Assembly (NCBI GenBank): GCA_017547315.1
Contig: JAFYQA010000173.1
Coordinates: forward strand, 1-7,613
Reading direction: 5' to 3'
DNA length: 7,613 nucleotides
Source: Roseburia sp.
Lineage (GTDB): Bacteria; Bacillota_A; Clostridia; Lachnospirales; Lachnospiraceae
Part shown: in pieces, positions 1 to 6,793 of the stretch
Position numbering within the stretch: the stretch's first letter is position 1
How the letters are laid out: every line of letters starts with the position of its first letter
Program-made: the position numbers and the translations under genes
Notes under the pieces: model-generated
Database searches by the model: none
What the model saw: the letters and a program-made list of their open reading frames with translations, nothing else
Told to the model about the DNA's origin: nothing

Positions 1-309
1 ACCATCATAATCATGTGCTAAATGATTTCTCACTTTTAATAATTGCATCCACATATCATCTTCAATCAACCCCACACTATGCGCCATACGCAGTGTTTCT
101 CTCGGCGACCCCACTGAATATTCTAATACTCCATGCACCTCTCTTATCAAATCTTTCATGACTTTCCAAGATAAATCGAATGACAAATTAAACATTTGAA
201 CCGTACCACTTAGAATGAATTTATCTTCCGGATTTTTTCCTACTGCGTCTTGCAAATTATGCAGACTCTTGCAAAAACTCCGATATCTGTTAATAGATTT
301 TCCTTCCAT
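1..309 (-). CDS. hepT: HepT-like HEPN protein (HI0074 family), 3' end cut off by window edge
   Basis: I translated this by hand from the ATG at 309-307. It gives 103 residues with no stop before the window edge, so the C-terminus (probably about 30-40 residues) is missing. The body matches the HI0074 'nucleotidyltransferase substrate-binding' family (TIGR01987 type): VQMFNLSFDLSWKVMKDL at about 38-55, SPRETLRMAHSVGLIEDD at about 68-85, then RNHLAHDY at 94-101. That last stretch is the HEPN RX4HXY motif (R94, H99, Y101). In HepT toxins it forms the composite RNase site at the dimer interface. In the known HepT/MntA system the partner nucleotidyltransferase adds AMP to the Tyr of this motif and silences the RNase. 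The start overlaps the end of the upstream mntA gene by 20 bases, so the two are probably translated together. Family assignment is strong. That this copy is an active toxin is inference, because the related H. influenzae HI0074 was first described only as a substrate-binding partner. Confidence 0.9.
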   Translation of the reverse strand, partial: MEGKSINRYRSFCKSLHNLQDAVGKNPEDKFILSGTVQMFNLSFDLSWKVMKDLIREVHGVLEYSVGSPRETLRMAHSVGLIEDDMWMQLLKVRNHLAHDYDG

Positions 310-562
310 ACTTATCCATATCCTCCTTCAGATATTGATTTGAACACATGTCATATTCAAAAAGATCTATTTTCTTTAAGGTCATTATTTCATCTACTTG
401 TTCCTGCAAATGTTCGATATCTACCTGTCCATATACAATAAAATCTACATCGCTAGTTTTCGTTGCCGTTCCTTTTGCATAAGAACCAAAAAGTGACAAA
501 TGTTCCACACCATTATTTTTACAAATAACTGTAACTTGCTGTATAATATCTTCTATCGTCAT
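290..562 (-). CDS. mntA: MntA-like minimal nucleotidyltransferase (antitoxin of HEPN/MNT pair)
   Basis: This is a 90-residue, single-domain minimal nucleotidyltransferase of the pol-beta fold (HI0073 type). The signature GSYAKGTATKTSDVD spans residues 26-40 and fits GSX10DXD exactly: G26 and S27, then D38 and D40 as metal ligands. A third acidic residue, D66 in KKIDLFEYD, sits where the last catalytic carboxylate is expected. In characterised HepT/MntA pairs this enzyme transfers AMP from ATP to the HEPN toxin, so all parts needed for catalysis are visible. The gene starts 36 bases after the LicD-fusion stop and overlaps hepT by 20 bases. A GGAGG lies only 3 bases before the ATG (570-566), closer than the usual 5-9. 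No upstream in-frame start exists before a stop at 592-590, so the ATG stands. I see no convincing promoter in the 36-base gap. The pair may be read from the polysaccharide operon or from a promoter inside the upstream gene. Confidence 0.9.
   Translation of the reverse strand: MTIEDIIQQVTVICKNNGVEHLSLFGSYAKGTATKTSDVDFIVYGQVDIEHLQEQVDEIMTLKKIDLFEYDMCSNQYLKEDMDKYGRKIY
322..328 (-). promoter_or_regulatory. Ribosome binding site of hepT inside mntA
   Basis: On the minus strand AAGGAGG lies 12 bases upstream of the ATG at 309, inside the mntA coding sequence. The spacing is slightly long. The next four codons upstream in the hepT frame (AGT, ATA, TGG, ATA) are not start codons, and the only nearer ATG (319-317) is in the mntA frame. 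This fixes the hepT start at 309. Confidence 0.7.
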
Positions 563-598
563 ATTCCTCCAACTACAATAACAAAAACGCTATACTAT

Positions 599-2869
599 TC
601 ACACTCCAATACTCACATCCTGTATCATCACTGGTTTTCCAGCATTACGACACATCTGCACCATCGGTGATGTATCTCCATAATAAGCATCACACATTGA
701 AACCGCCTGCTCATTGCTCATCTCTTCATCCAGAATGCCGATTTTCCTCTCTAAAAACAGTCGCACCAAATCACAGTATTCCCTATATACTTCCGGATTC
801 ACCTGTTCTAAAGTGCTTTTTATTAAGGATGAAGTCTTCCAAATGACAATCGTCTCCTTGCAATTTTCCTCAAAAATATCCAACACACTCTTTATCTTAG
901 CAATTGTCATCTCTACCTGCTGTGTAAAACTGCTCAGACTCACATAATATAAAATTATCTTTTTGCGGCTACCATCTTCTTTTAAGACAAACGGCTGCCA
1001 TTCTGCTGGCAACTCACTTTCCACACTCTGTACATCCGCTTTCGGAGAACCTAATCCTAAAATCTTTTTATCCCAGATTTCTCCCGTATCTTCTCCAGCA
1101 AACTCCGTCAATTTTTCCACATATAACTGCTTCATATTCTCAGACTGGACGATTACAGAATCCGCATTCACCACGCCCGGCATTGTGCAATAATACTGCA
1201 TATTATACCATTCACGATAGCTATCCCGACTAAACTCCTCCAACACAAACGGTGGAATATAAATCAGCTTCTCTGTAAAATTCTTCAAATTACTGCTATA
1301 GAAAAATGAGTGAACACTTATCACCGGATTATACTCATCATACGGATTCTGTATAAAAATCATATCCGGATAATGCAAACCAAAATCAAATGCATCATAC
1401 GGTATTACATGCAAATCTTCTGGAAATAGTTCTGCTTCGTATTTCATCTCACGAAATGACCCATCATATTCTTTATAAAAATATGGAATTGGCACTACAT
1501 ACACATCGCAATTCTCATCTTCTACTGCTGACTTCCAAACACTTGCTATATACTCCCATTGAGCTGCCTTATATGGCAAAAACACCACTGTTTTCCGTTC
1601 CCATATATCTTGTTGCAAACTCTCTCGCAACGCCAAAAGTGCTTCTTTAAGCTTCTCCAATGCTTCTTCTGTTGCCGACTGAGCCAGTCCAAAAATCGCC
1701 TCGCAGTACGTTTCCAAAAAGCCTACCGTTCTATGTCCCTCTCCCTTGCACTGCTCAATCAAAGTCCCCATATCAATCGCCAACTGTTGACACTCCTGCA
1801 ACAATTCGATATCTACAAAATTCTTCTCAACAAGGGCATCAAAAGAACGCTCTAAGTGTGTGTATGCTTCCTTTAGCATTCCTTTCAAAGAGCCAGCTCT
1901 CCCAGACTCCACATCTCTGCCTGCTATACCGGCATATTTATAACCTGGCATCTCAAAATCCAATACCGCTTGTAACTGTTTTTTCTGCGTTCCAAAAAAC
2001 GGATAATCATGACCTCCCGCGTTACGCACCAGTCTCATATAATCTCCATAACGTCTGCGTAACATCTCATCATAGCCTAACGGAACCGGCATAGAAATCC
2101 CTTCAAACGGAAGCCAAATCTGCTTATCATAATACTCTTTTTTCAAACGGAATTTATGTTCCGAATACAATTCATTCGGCATCATTCTCGTCAGCTCTTT
2201 TGACTCCTCTTCCGAAAACATACCAAACAGTTTCTCTGCCTCTTTATACATACGAACACGTAATGCATGTAAATCTTTGCGATTCCCCAACGTCACCCGG
2301 TACTGACGCTCTATGTAATCCAACACCTGCTTCGCATCATTTCCTACCATACGTTTCTCTGCAATCGCATCCGCTACCTCGATTAAATACCTTGCTCTAC
2401 GATTACGCTCTTCATTCATCTCTGTGTCTTCCGACACATAATCCAAAACAAAAATATCAATCCCCACGATGTATGGAAAACCATAGTACTTCTTCATATG
2501 GTCTGCCTCAAAGCAAATCCTATTCTTTGCCACAAAACGTCCCATAAAAGACCAAAACTCCGGATGTGTCGCATAAGTAAACACCGAATAACCTTCCGGC
2601 ATCTCCTTTTTCGCCACCTCTAGAAAACGTTCATAATCCGGTCGTTTCATTGTAATGTCCAAATCATCATCCCACGGTATAAAACCGCCATGACGCACGA
2701 CACCCAATAAAGTCCCCCAGTCTGCAAAATAGGGAATCTCATATTTTTTACATATTCTGTCTATTTCTTCGAGAACCTTCATTTCAGCAGCCCAAGCCTG
2801 CTTCACTTCCGACGGCACATAAAAACCATCGCGCACTTCCGGTTCAAAATAAGATTCCTCTATCCACAT
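599..2869 (-). CDS. LicD-family phosphotransferase fused to a CDP-glycerol-transferase-like domain
   Basis: This large 756-residue cytoplasmic protein has no signal peptide or membrane segment. Residues about 20-290 are a LicD domain of the nucleotidyltransferase fold. It shows WGTLLGVVRHGGFIPWDDDLD at 51-71, with the DDD/DLD acidic cluster as metal site, and a C-terminal LicD-like YDEMLRRRYGDYM at 266-278. LicD enzymes move a phospho-substituent such as phosphocholine, or other CDP-activated alcohols, onto surface glycans. Residues about 320-425 look like a helical, charged linker. Residues about 426-756 form a second, two-lobed domain (KTVVFLPYKAAQWE at 426-439, VQSENMKQLY at 574-583, KKILGLGSPKAD at 601-612, YYGDTSPMVQMC at 729-740). 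This resembles the nucleotide-binding half of CDP-glycerol/CDP-ribitol poltransferases of teichoic acid synthesis. It follows the dehydrogenase gene by 24 bases, with GGAGG 10 bases before the ATG. Genes upstream can make a CDP-alditol, the expected donor. The LicD call is firm; the name of the C-terminal domain is moderately sure and the transferred group is unknown. Confidence 0.85.
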   Translation of the reverse strand: MWIEESYFEPEVRDGFYVPSEVKQAWAAEMKVLEEIDRICKKYEIPYFADWGTLLGVVRHGGFIPWDDDLDITMKRPDYERFLEVAKKEMPEGYSVFTYATHPEFWSFMGRFVAKNRICFEADHMKKYYGFPYIVGIDIFVLDYVSEDTEMNEERNRRARYLIEVADAIAEKRMVGNDAKQVLDYIERQYRVTLGNRKDLHALRVRMYKEAEKLFGMFSEEESKELTRMMPNELYSEHKFRLKKEYYDKQIWLPFEGISMPVPLGYDEMLRRRYGDYMRLVRNAGGHDYPFFGTQKKQLQAVLDFEMPGYKYAGIAGRDVESGRAGSLKGMLKEAYTHLERSFDALVEKNFVDIELLQECQQLAIDMGTLIEQCKGEGHRTVGFLETYCEAIFGLAQSATEEALEKLKEALLALRESLQQDIWERKTVVFLPYKAAQWEYIASVWKSAVEDENCDVYVVPIPYFYKEYDGSFREMKYEAELFPEDLHVIPYDAFDFGLHYPDMIFIQNPYDEYNPVISVHSFFYSSNLKNFTEKLIYIPPFVLEEFSRDSYREWYNMQYYCTMPGVVNADSVIVQSENMKQLYVEKLTEFAGEDTGEIWDKKILGLGSPKADVQSVESELPAEWQPFVLKEDGSRKKIILYYVSLSSFTQQVEMTIAKIKSVLDIFEENCKETIVIWKTSSLIKSTLEQVNPEVYREYCDLVRLFLERKIGILDEEMSNEQAVSMCDAYYGDTSPMVQMCRNAGKPVMIQDVSIGV

Positions 2870-2893
2870 CTGTGATACTCCTCCAATATCCTG

Positions 2894-3961
2894 CTACTTC
2901 ATTTCCGGATGAAATATCATAATTTTATTACGATACTCCAACCTATCTCTCGCTATCAAAAGCCCTTTTTCTAATTCGTCAAATGCTAATCGATGTGTAA
3001 TCAGTTCTGAAAGCTTCAACTTACCATCACAAACTGCCTTCATTACCTGATTCCAATCGTCCTCGGCATCATGTGTAAACGAAGAATTCCAGGTTCCTGT
3101 CAATCGAATCTGATTACGCAAAATCTTCCAATACACCGCTTTTTCCAGTTCCACATCACCACGCGGATTACCAACCGTTAAAACCTGTCCGCCCGGCCTT
3201 ACACAATTCAAACAAGTGCTCAGCACACTTGAACTTCCCACACAGTCAATGGCTATCGTCACACCTTTTCCATCGGTGCGTTCCATCAGCCAATCCTGCA
3301 CACTACACTGCCTACTTTCTCCATCATTAAAATACTCATACTCAGCAGAAGCAGTTCGTAGCATCGCTTCTCCATGCTCCGGATGATGGCCAACCGCATA
3401 CACCTTTTTTACCCCTAAGATATGAAGCCACTGTGTAATAATAATTCCAATCGTACCAAGACCAAATAATGCCACCGTATCCTCAGAAGTAATCTCTAAA
3501 CGTTTTACGGCATGTCTTGCAACCGAAGCTGGCTCAAGCATAGCAGCCGCATCCATCGGCATCTCATCCGGTAATTCGATCAGGTTCCACACTGGAACCG
3601 CTACATACTCCGCAAAACCACCATCGCATCTAGAGCCCAGATAGTCGTAATTGCGACACATCTCGTACTTCTCATCTTTACATACGAAACATTCTTTACA
3701 TGGAATCAATGGGAATACACCCACGCGTTTTCCTAACCAATGCTCTGCCTCTTTATCAGACACTTCCACTACTTTCCCAGCAAATTCATGTCCTGGAATC
3801 GTCGGGAAATGATATGTTCCAGTCTTATAAATTCTCGGAATATCCGATTCACAGATTCCTGCTGCTCCGATCTCTACCAACACCCAGCCAGACTTTAGCT
3901 CCGGTTTTTCTACTTCCATATAATCTAACTGACCAATTCCGTTTAATACGTAGGCTTTCAT
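2894..3961 (-). CDS. Zinc-dependent polyol-phosphate dehydrogenase (MDR family, TarJ/GatD-like)
   Basis: This is a 355-residue medium-chain alcohol dehydrogenase, full length for the family. The catalytic zinc ligands are C37 (GICESD), H58-E59 (PGHEFAG) and E143 (MLEPASVARH). The structural zinc site is complete: C88, C91, C94 and C102. The Rossmann loop GLGTIG spans 167-172. The end of the second Rossmann strand reads VYAVGHHPEH (187-196), without the usual acidic residue, which suggests NADPH rather than NADH. The late motif LTGTWNSSF (287-295) recalls galactitol-1-phosphate 5-dehydrogenases. It lies 46 bases after a cytidylyltransferase gene and 24 before the LicD fusion. I therefore infer that it reduces a ketose phosphate (ribulose-, xylulose- or a ketohexose phosphate) to the alditol phosphate that its neighbour activates. 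TarJ is the ribitol example. The ribosome binding site is weak (GAGATAGAGAT upstream, no GGAGG), but MKAYVLNG is the standard family start. The exact substrate cannot be told from sequence. Confidence 0.88.
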   Translation of the reverse strand: MKAYVLNGIGQLDYMEVEKPELKSGWVLVEIGAAGICESDIPRIYKTGTYHFPTIPGHEFAGKVVEVSDKEAEHWLGKRVGVFPLIPCKECFVCKDEKYEMCRNYDYLGSRCDGGFAEYVAVPVWNLIELPDEMPMDAAAMLEPASVARHAVKRLEITSEDTVALFGLGTIGIIITQWLHILGVKKVYAVGHHPEHGEAMLRTASAEYEYFNDGESRQCSVQDWLMERTDGKGVTIAIDCVGSSSVLSTCLNCVRPGGQVLTVGNPRGDVELEKAVYWKILRNQIRLTGTWNSSFTHDAEDDWNQVMKAVCDGKLKLSELITHRLAFDELEKGLLIARDRLEYRNKIMIFHPEMK

Positions 3962-4007
3962 AGTATCTCTATCTCGCTTTCATTAATCACTTAGCATTCA
4001 ATAAAAT

Positions 4008-4694
4008 CTATTGCTCACTTACAATACGTTCAAATCGTTTCAAATCTTCTAACGTTGTAATCTTAAAATTACTCTCTTCTCCATCAATTAACGCAATCTG
4101 CATCCCAGCTTTTACTGCCGGTTCCGTACTGCCATTAATCGAAAGAATCACATCGGGCAAAAGTACTTCATTTGCCTTCACATATTTTCCATAACGAAAT
4201 GACTCCGGTGCCTGTCCAGCAAAAATCTGCTCACGCTTTAGCAGTTCATCTACTTTCTGTCCATCGCGACTCAAATACACCGTATCTTTCATCGGAAGTA
4301 CCGGCATTGCACCATCTTCGTCGTCTGTTATCTCCAAACATCTTTTGATCAAATCATAAGAAGTATTCGCTCTCGCAGCATCCTGTACTAAAACCAAATC
4401 CTCTGCCTTAGCTACATTCTTTAATCTCATCAAACCACTATAAATCGATAACTGTCGATTCTCACCCGGCATCGCAAATCCTAAAAACTTCTCACTTTTT
4501 TCAATCATTTTAACGACAAATGGTTGCCACTCTTTTGCCGCAACCACTATGTAACCGTCTATCTTATCATGCTCTTCAATCGTCTCCAAAACATATCCTA
4601 TCACAGGCTTATCCGCCACTTTATAGTACTGTTTTGGCATGTCTAATCCCATGCGGCTTCCTACTCCGCCTGAGAGAATTACTGCATAGTTCAT
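4008..4694 (-). CDS. IspD/TarI-family cytidylyltransferase (CDP-alditol synthesis)
   Basis: This 228-residue enzyme has the usual length for the IspD/TarI family. Visible motifs are the CTP loop SGGVGSRMG (8-16), PKQY (20-23), GENRQLSIYSGL (77-88), the metal-site VQDAAR (103-108), MKDTV (135-139), GQAPESF (160-166) and the C-terminal KITTLEDLKRFE (211-222). It transfers CMP from CTP onto an alcohol phosphate. Housekeeping IspD has HDAARP and a TPQxF-type motif. Here the forms are QDAARAN and QAPESF, and the next gene is a polyol-phosphate dehydrogenase followed by a LicD fusion. A CDP-alditol role (TarI-like, for a polymer) is therefore more likely than isoprenoid synthesis. The SD AGGAG (4705-4701) lies 6 bases before the ATG. 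An intrinsic terminator stands just upstream, so the gene probably needs its own promoter. The substrate (ribitol-5-phosphate or another alditol phosphate) is not certain. Confidence 0.87.
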   Translation of the reverse strand: MNYAVILSGGVGSRMGLDMPKQYYKVADKPVIGYVLETIEEHDKIDGYIVVAAKEWQPFVVKMIEKSEKFLGFAMPGENRQLSIYSGLMRLKNVAKAEDLVLVQDAARANTSYDLIKRCLEITDDEDGAMPVLPMKDTVYLSRDGQKVDELLKREQIFAGQAPESFRYGKYVKANEVLLPDVILSINGSTEPAVKAGMQIALIDGEESNFKITTLEDLKRFERIVSEQ

Positions 4695-4709
4695 GGAATT
4701 CTCCTATCG

Positions 4710-4734
4710 CAATATATTTGTATCAAATTTATGC
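4710..4734 (-). promoter_or_regulatory. Possible weak promoter for the cytidylyltransferase operon
   Basis: The only space for a promoter between the terminator and the cytidylyltransferase gene holds TATATT (minus strand), a 5/6 match to -10. About 15 bases upstream is TTTGCA, which overlaps the terminator T-tract. Both the spacing and the -35 are poor. I list it because the terminator upstream makes some promoter, or read-through, necessary. The 5' leader would be very short but would still carry the AGGAG site. Confidence 0.25.
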
Positions 4735-4781
4735 AAAAAAGCAAATGCTTTAAACCATCATTTATTGCGCATTTGCCTCTT
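4735..4781 (-). terminator. Intrinsic terminator after the ATPase/TOPRIM unit
   Basis: On the minus strand GCAAATGC (4776-4769) and GCATTTGC (4748-4741) form a perfect 8-bp stem with a 20-base loop. TTTTTT (4740-4735) follows at once. The AAGAG before the left arm can pair with the T-run through A-U and G-U pairs and lengthen the stem. It begins 7 bases after the stop of the TOPRIM-like gene and would end transcription there, before the cytidylyltransferase gene. Confidence 0.85.
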
Positions 4782-4787
4782 ACCTGC

Positions 4788-5498
4788 TTATAACATATCT
4801 ATTAAATCTGTATAAAATCTACCGAAACTCACATTACATTTTTTCTGCAACACCTCAACATCCGCAAGATTCGCAATATTGTAAAAATCACACGCATTAC
4901 TTTCATAATCTTTGTAACGCTTATTAGACTCTCGAACCATTCTATTAAAATAATGCTTTGGATAATTACTATTAGGATTATGCTTATCTCCCCACATCAT
5001 TTCTGGCTGCACTGGAATGACTTTTTCATCAAACTTAGTCTTGAAAAATATTTCTAATGCTTTTTTATCACTCATAAGCCAACATTCAATCATTCTCATT
5101 GCAATCATTGGAATAGCTTTTACTGGTTCTAAACCTATCTGTATCTCTTCGTACAACTCTTCATAATGCCGTACAGCTTTTTTAAAATCACTGTTGGCAG
5201 CCCCTACTTCACGATCCGAATCACAATAGTATATTCCCGCATCATAACCTTCACGTTTTATTAGCATAGCAAACTTTCTTGCCGGTATTGATTTTCCTTT
5301 TAATCCTGCCATACTTCTTTTTTGCAATTTAAATCTTTGAACCTCTTCTCTCTCAATAGGATTTAGTTCAATATCTTTTCCTTTTCTGTTTGCAATTGCT
5401 TTAATATATGCCGCCACTGGTCCCCACTCCCAATTTCCAGTTTTAAAATCATATCTACCATAATCCGTTGGACCCTCTCCTGTAACACCAATTCGCAT
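4788..5498 (-). CDS. TOPRIM-like (DUF4276/RloB-type) effector of a two-gene ATPase defence module
   Basis: This is a 236-residue soluble protein that I do not recognise by name. The N-terminus MRIGVTGEGPTDYG has a strand followed by GEGPTD, with E8 in the place of the conserved Glu of TOPRIM folds. Next comes DAGIYYCDSDRE (86-97), a hydrophobic strand ending in D93-S-D95, the TOPRIM DxD. Then IPMIAMRMIECWLMSD (129-144) has an E-x-W-L pattern typical of DUF4276 and related small TOPRIM-like proteins. The C-terminal third is basic and aromatic, with no family call. It starts 14 bases after the ATPase stop, with GGAGG 5 bases before the ATG, so the two are clearly co-expressed. Pairs of an AAA/ABC ATPase and a small TOPRIM-like protein are known from PARIS (AriA/AriB), AbiL and RloA/RloB, where the small partner is the likely nuclease or toxic effector. 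The fold assignment rests on motifs only; a nuclease role is inference. Confidence 0.7.
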   Translation of the reverse strand: MRIGVTGEGPTDYGRYDFKTGNWEWGPVAAYIKAIANRKGKDIELNPIEREEVQRFKLQKRSMAGLKGKSIPARKFAMLIKREGYDAGIYYCDSDREVGAANSDFKKAVRHYEELYEEIQIGLEPVKAIPMIAMRMIECWLMSDKKALEIFFKTKFDEKVIPVQPEMMWGDKHNPNSNYPKHYFNRMVRESNKRYKDYESNACDFYNIANLADVEVLQKKCNVSFGRFYTDLIDML

Positions 5499-5512
5499 TT
5501 ACTCCTCCACAC

Positions 5513-6691
5513 TTATTCATTTGCCAACAATTTTTCTAAAATCTCTGACTGTGACATATTCAATACAACTTCTCCCGGATACATATATTCAAGTTGCTTT
5601 TTCATCTCTTCCGTTCCAAATAATTTTAAAGCACGTGTTGCTCCTTCGCCGTCACGATACAAATAAATAATATTCTCTGGTTGTATATAATCCAAAAAAA
5701 CTGTACTATGTGTTGTCATAATTAACTGATGTCTTTTTTCTGTATACATATCAGATAAAATTCTTATTAATTTTTCTGCATAATTTGCATTAATCCCATT
5801 CTCTACTTCATCTAACAGCATTGTAGCTTGTGGTCTTTGAAGCTCACTTATAGCAATAAACGCCAATAAACGTAACATGCCATCACTCATCTCTTTGGAA
5901 GAAACTCGTATTACCTTTTTCTCATAATTCTCTATACTATCTATCTGTGTCCACCCAGGTTTTCCCTGTGTCTTCGTTTCAACATCAGAAATTCTACCAT
6001 CCAACACATAAGATACTTTTTTCATAAAATTATTTTTCTGTTCTTCATTCATCTTCTTAATAAATGATGGCAGATTTTTTCCAGACATACCAATAGACGA
6101 TGCTATACCTCTACTACTTAGACGCATCTCATTTGGTGAAAGCATTTCAAAAGATGATGAGTACAATAAAAAAAGTATTAAATCTCTTATTCGTTTATCA
6201 GTTCTCATAGAGGAACTAAACATCTTCAATACAGAAGAATGTGCCATCATCTCTTCCGGCAAACTAATTCTCTGTGTAGATTCTCCACTTTTGAGATATC
6301 CCCCACGCTCACTTGAATATGATAATAAAATTTCGTCTTCACATACTATCTTTTCTGAATGCAATAAAATTTCATTTTTTCCAGCATAGGCCAATAACGT
6401 TAGTTCCCAATCATAATTAACGACTAAGCCATCCTTTTCTAATCCAATCAAACTTCTAAAATACATCTTATTAGAAGTCGACAATTTTGATTTTACATTT
6501 GTAACATTCCATCCTCTCCGCTCCAACATGACATTAAAATCTTCCTTTATAGAACTACATATAAAATCTATTGCCTGTAAAATTGTACTTTTTCCAGTTG
6601 CATTATTTCCAACAATTGCACATGTTGGTCCTAAATCTACAGAAAACTTTACTAACGATTTAAAATTGTCAACTTCAATTCTTTTAAACAT
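5513..6691 (-). CDS. AAA/ABC-type ATPase (AAA_21/AAA_15, OLD-like) of a defence module
   Basis: This 392-residue protein begins like RecF/OLD-type ATPases, with MFKRIEVDNFKSL. Walker A is GNNATGKST (28-36). The signature region is SKEMSDGMLRLLAF (265-278) with SDGMLR in place of LSGG. Walker B is MLLDEVENG (291-299) with D294 and E295, and the switch His is in TTHST (H328). All ATPase motifs are intact. There is no long coiled-coil, so it is a short AAA_21/AAA_15-type sensor ATPase and not an SMC/Rad50 protein. There is also no TOPRIM domain at its own C-terminus, unlike OLD nucleases; a TOPRIM-like protein is encoded next door. I infer a phage-defence role of the PARIS/AbiL/RloA kind, in which the ATPase senses infection and controls the partner. 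It has its own strong promoter, and GAGG 7 bases before the ATG. The coding sequence is visibly more AT-rich than the sugar genes downstream. Confidence 0.85.
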   Translation of the reverse strand: MFKRIEVDNFKSLVKFSVDLGPTCAIVGNNATGKSTILQAIDFICSSIKEDFNVMLERRGWNVTNVKSKLSTSNKMYFRSLIGLEKDGLVVNYDWELTLLAYAGKNEILLHSEKIVCEDEILLSYSSERGGYLKSGESTQRISLPEEMMAHSSVLKMFSSSMRTDKRIRDLILFLLYSSSFEMLSPNEMRLSSRGIASSIGMSGKNLPSFIKKMNEEQKNNFMKKVSYVLDGRISDVETKTQGKPGWTQIDSIENYEKKVIRVSSKEMSDGMLRLLAFIAISELQRPQATMLLDEVENGINANYAEKLIRILSDMYTEKRHQLIMTTHSTVFLDYIQPENIIYLYRDGEGATRALKLFGTEEMKKQLEYMYPGEVVLNMSQSEILEKLLANE

Positions 6692-6723
6692 ATTTCAACC
6701 TCAAAAAATAGCAATTAATGTAT

Positions 6724-6751
6724 ATTATATCATAATCCAACTATTTTTAAA
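6724..6751 (-). promoter_or_regulatory. Strong extended -10 promoter of the ATPase/TOPRIM unit
   Basis: On the minus strand TGATATAAT (6732-6724) is a perfect -10 hexamer with the TGn extension. The -35 candidate TTTAAA (6751-6746, 4/6) lies 16 bases upstream and falls inside the outer edge of the 49-nt palindrome. The start of transcription would be near 6717, giving a leader of about 25 bases with GAGG before the ATPase ATG. Confidence 0.7.
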
Positions 6752-6793
6752 CTAAAATCTTTTATCTGTCAGATAAAAGATTTTAGTTTAAAA
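6745..6793. repeat. Perfect 49-nt palindrome (24-bp arms, one-base centre)
   Basis: The arms 6745-6768 and 6770-6793 are exact reverse complements around a single T at 6769. The central part reads ATCTG-T-CAGAT. As RNA it forms a long AT-rich hairpin 18 bases after the epimerase stop, with TTTTAGTTT near its end. It may act as a (possibly bidirectional) terminator for the epimerase gene, although there is no clean U-tract. Because its low-coordinate arm covers the -35 of the ATPase promoter, it could also be an operator, or the scar or end of a mobile insertion. Its function is not known from sequence. Confidence 0.9.

Noticed and set aside
250..441. Plus-strand 63-codon frame over the mntA/hepT overlap
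   Set aside because: It is antisense to both genes, with no SD and no recognisable motif.
1660..2094. Plus-strand open frame of 144 codons, and the other plus-strand frames across the window
   Set aside because: All lie opposite strongly supported minus-strand genes, have no ribosome binding site that I can see, and give low-complexity Ser/Leu/Pro/His-rich translations without family motifs. They are shadows.
4008..4694. Calling the cytidylyltransferase IspD of isoprenoid synthesis
   Set aside because: The QDAARAN and QAPESF motifs and the dehydrogenase/LicD neighbours favour a CDP-alditol role.
5513..6691. ATPase as an ABC transporter subunit, RecF or SMC protein
   Set aside because: There is no permease nearby, no LSGGQ-type signature, no coiled-coil arms, and the signature is SDGMLR as in AAA_21/AAA_15 proteins.
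4788..6691. Calling the pair PARIS outright
   Set aside because: AriB belongs to DUF4435. The small protein here resembles DUF4276/RloB-like TOPRIM proteins instead, and I cannot run the profile search that would decide.
6745..6793. Palindrome as the end of an insertion sequence
   Set aside because: There is no transposase, no second copy at the other side of the module, and no clear target duplication touching it.
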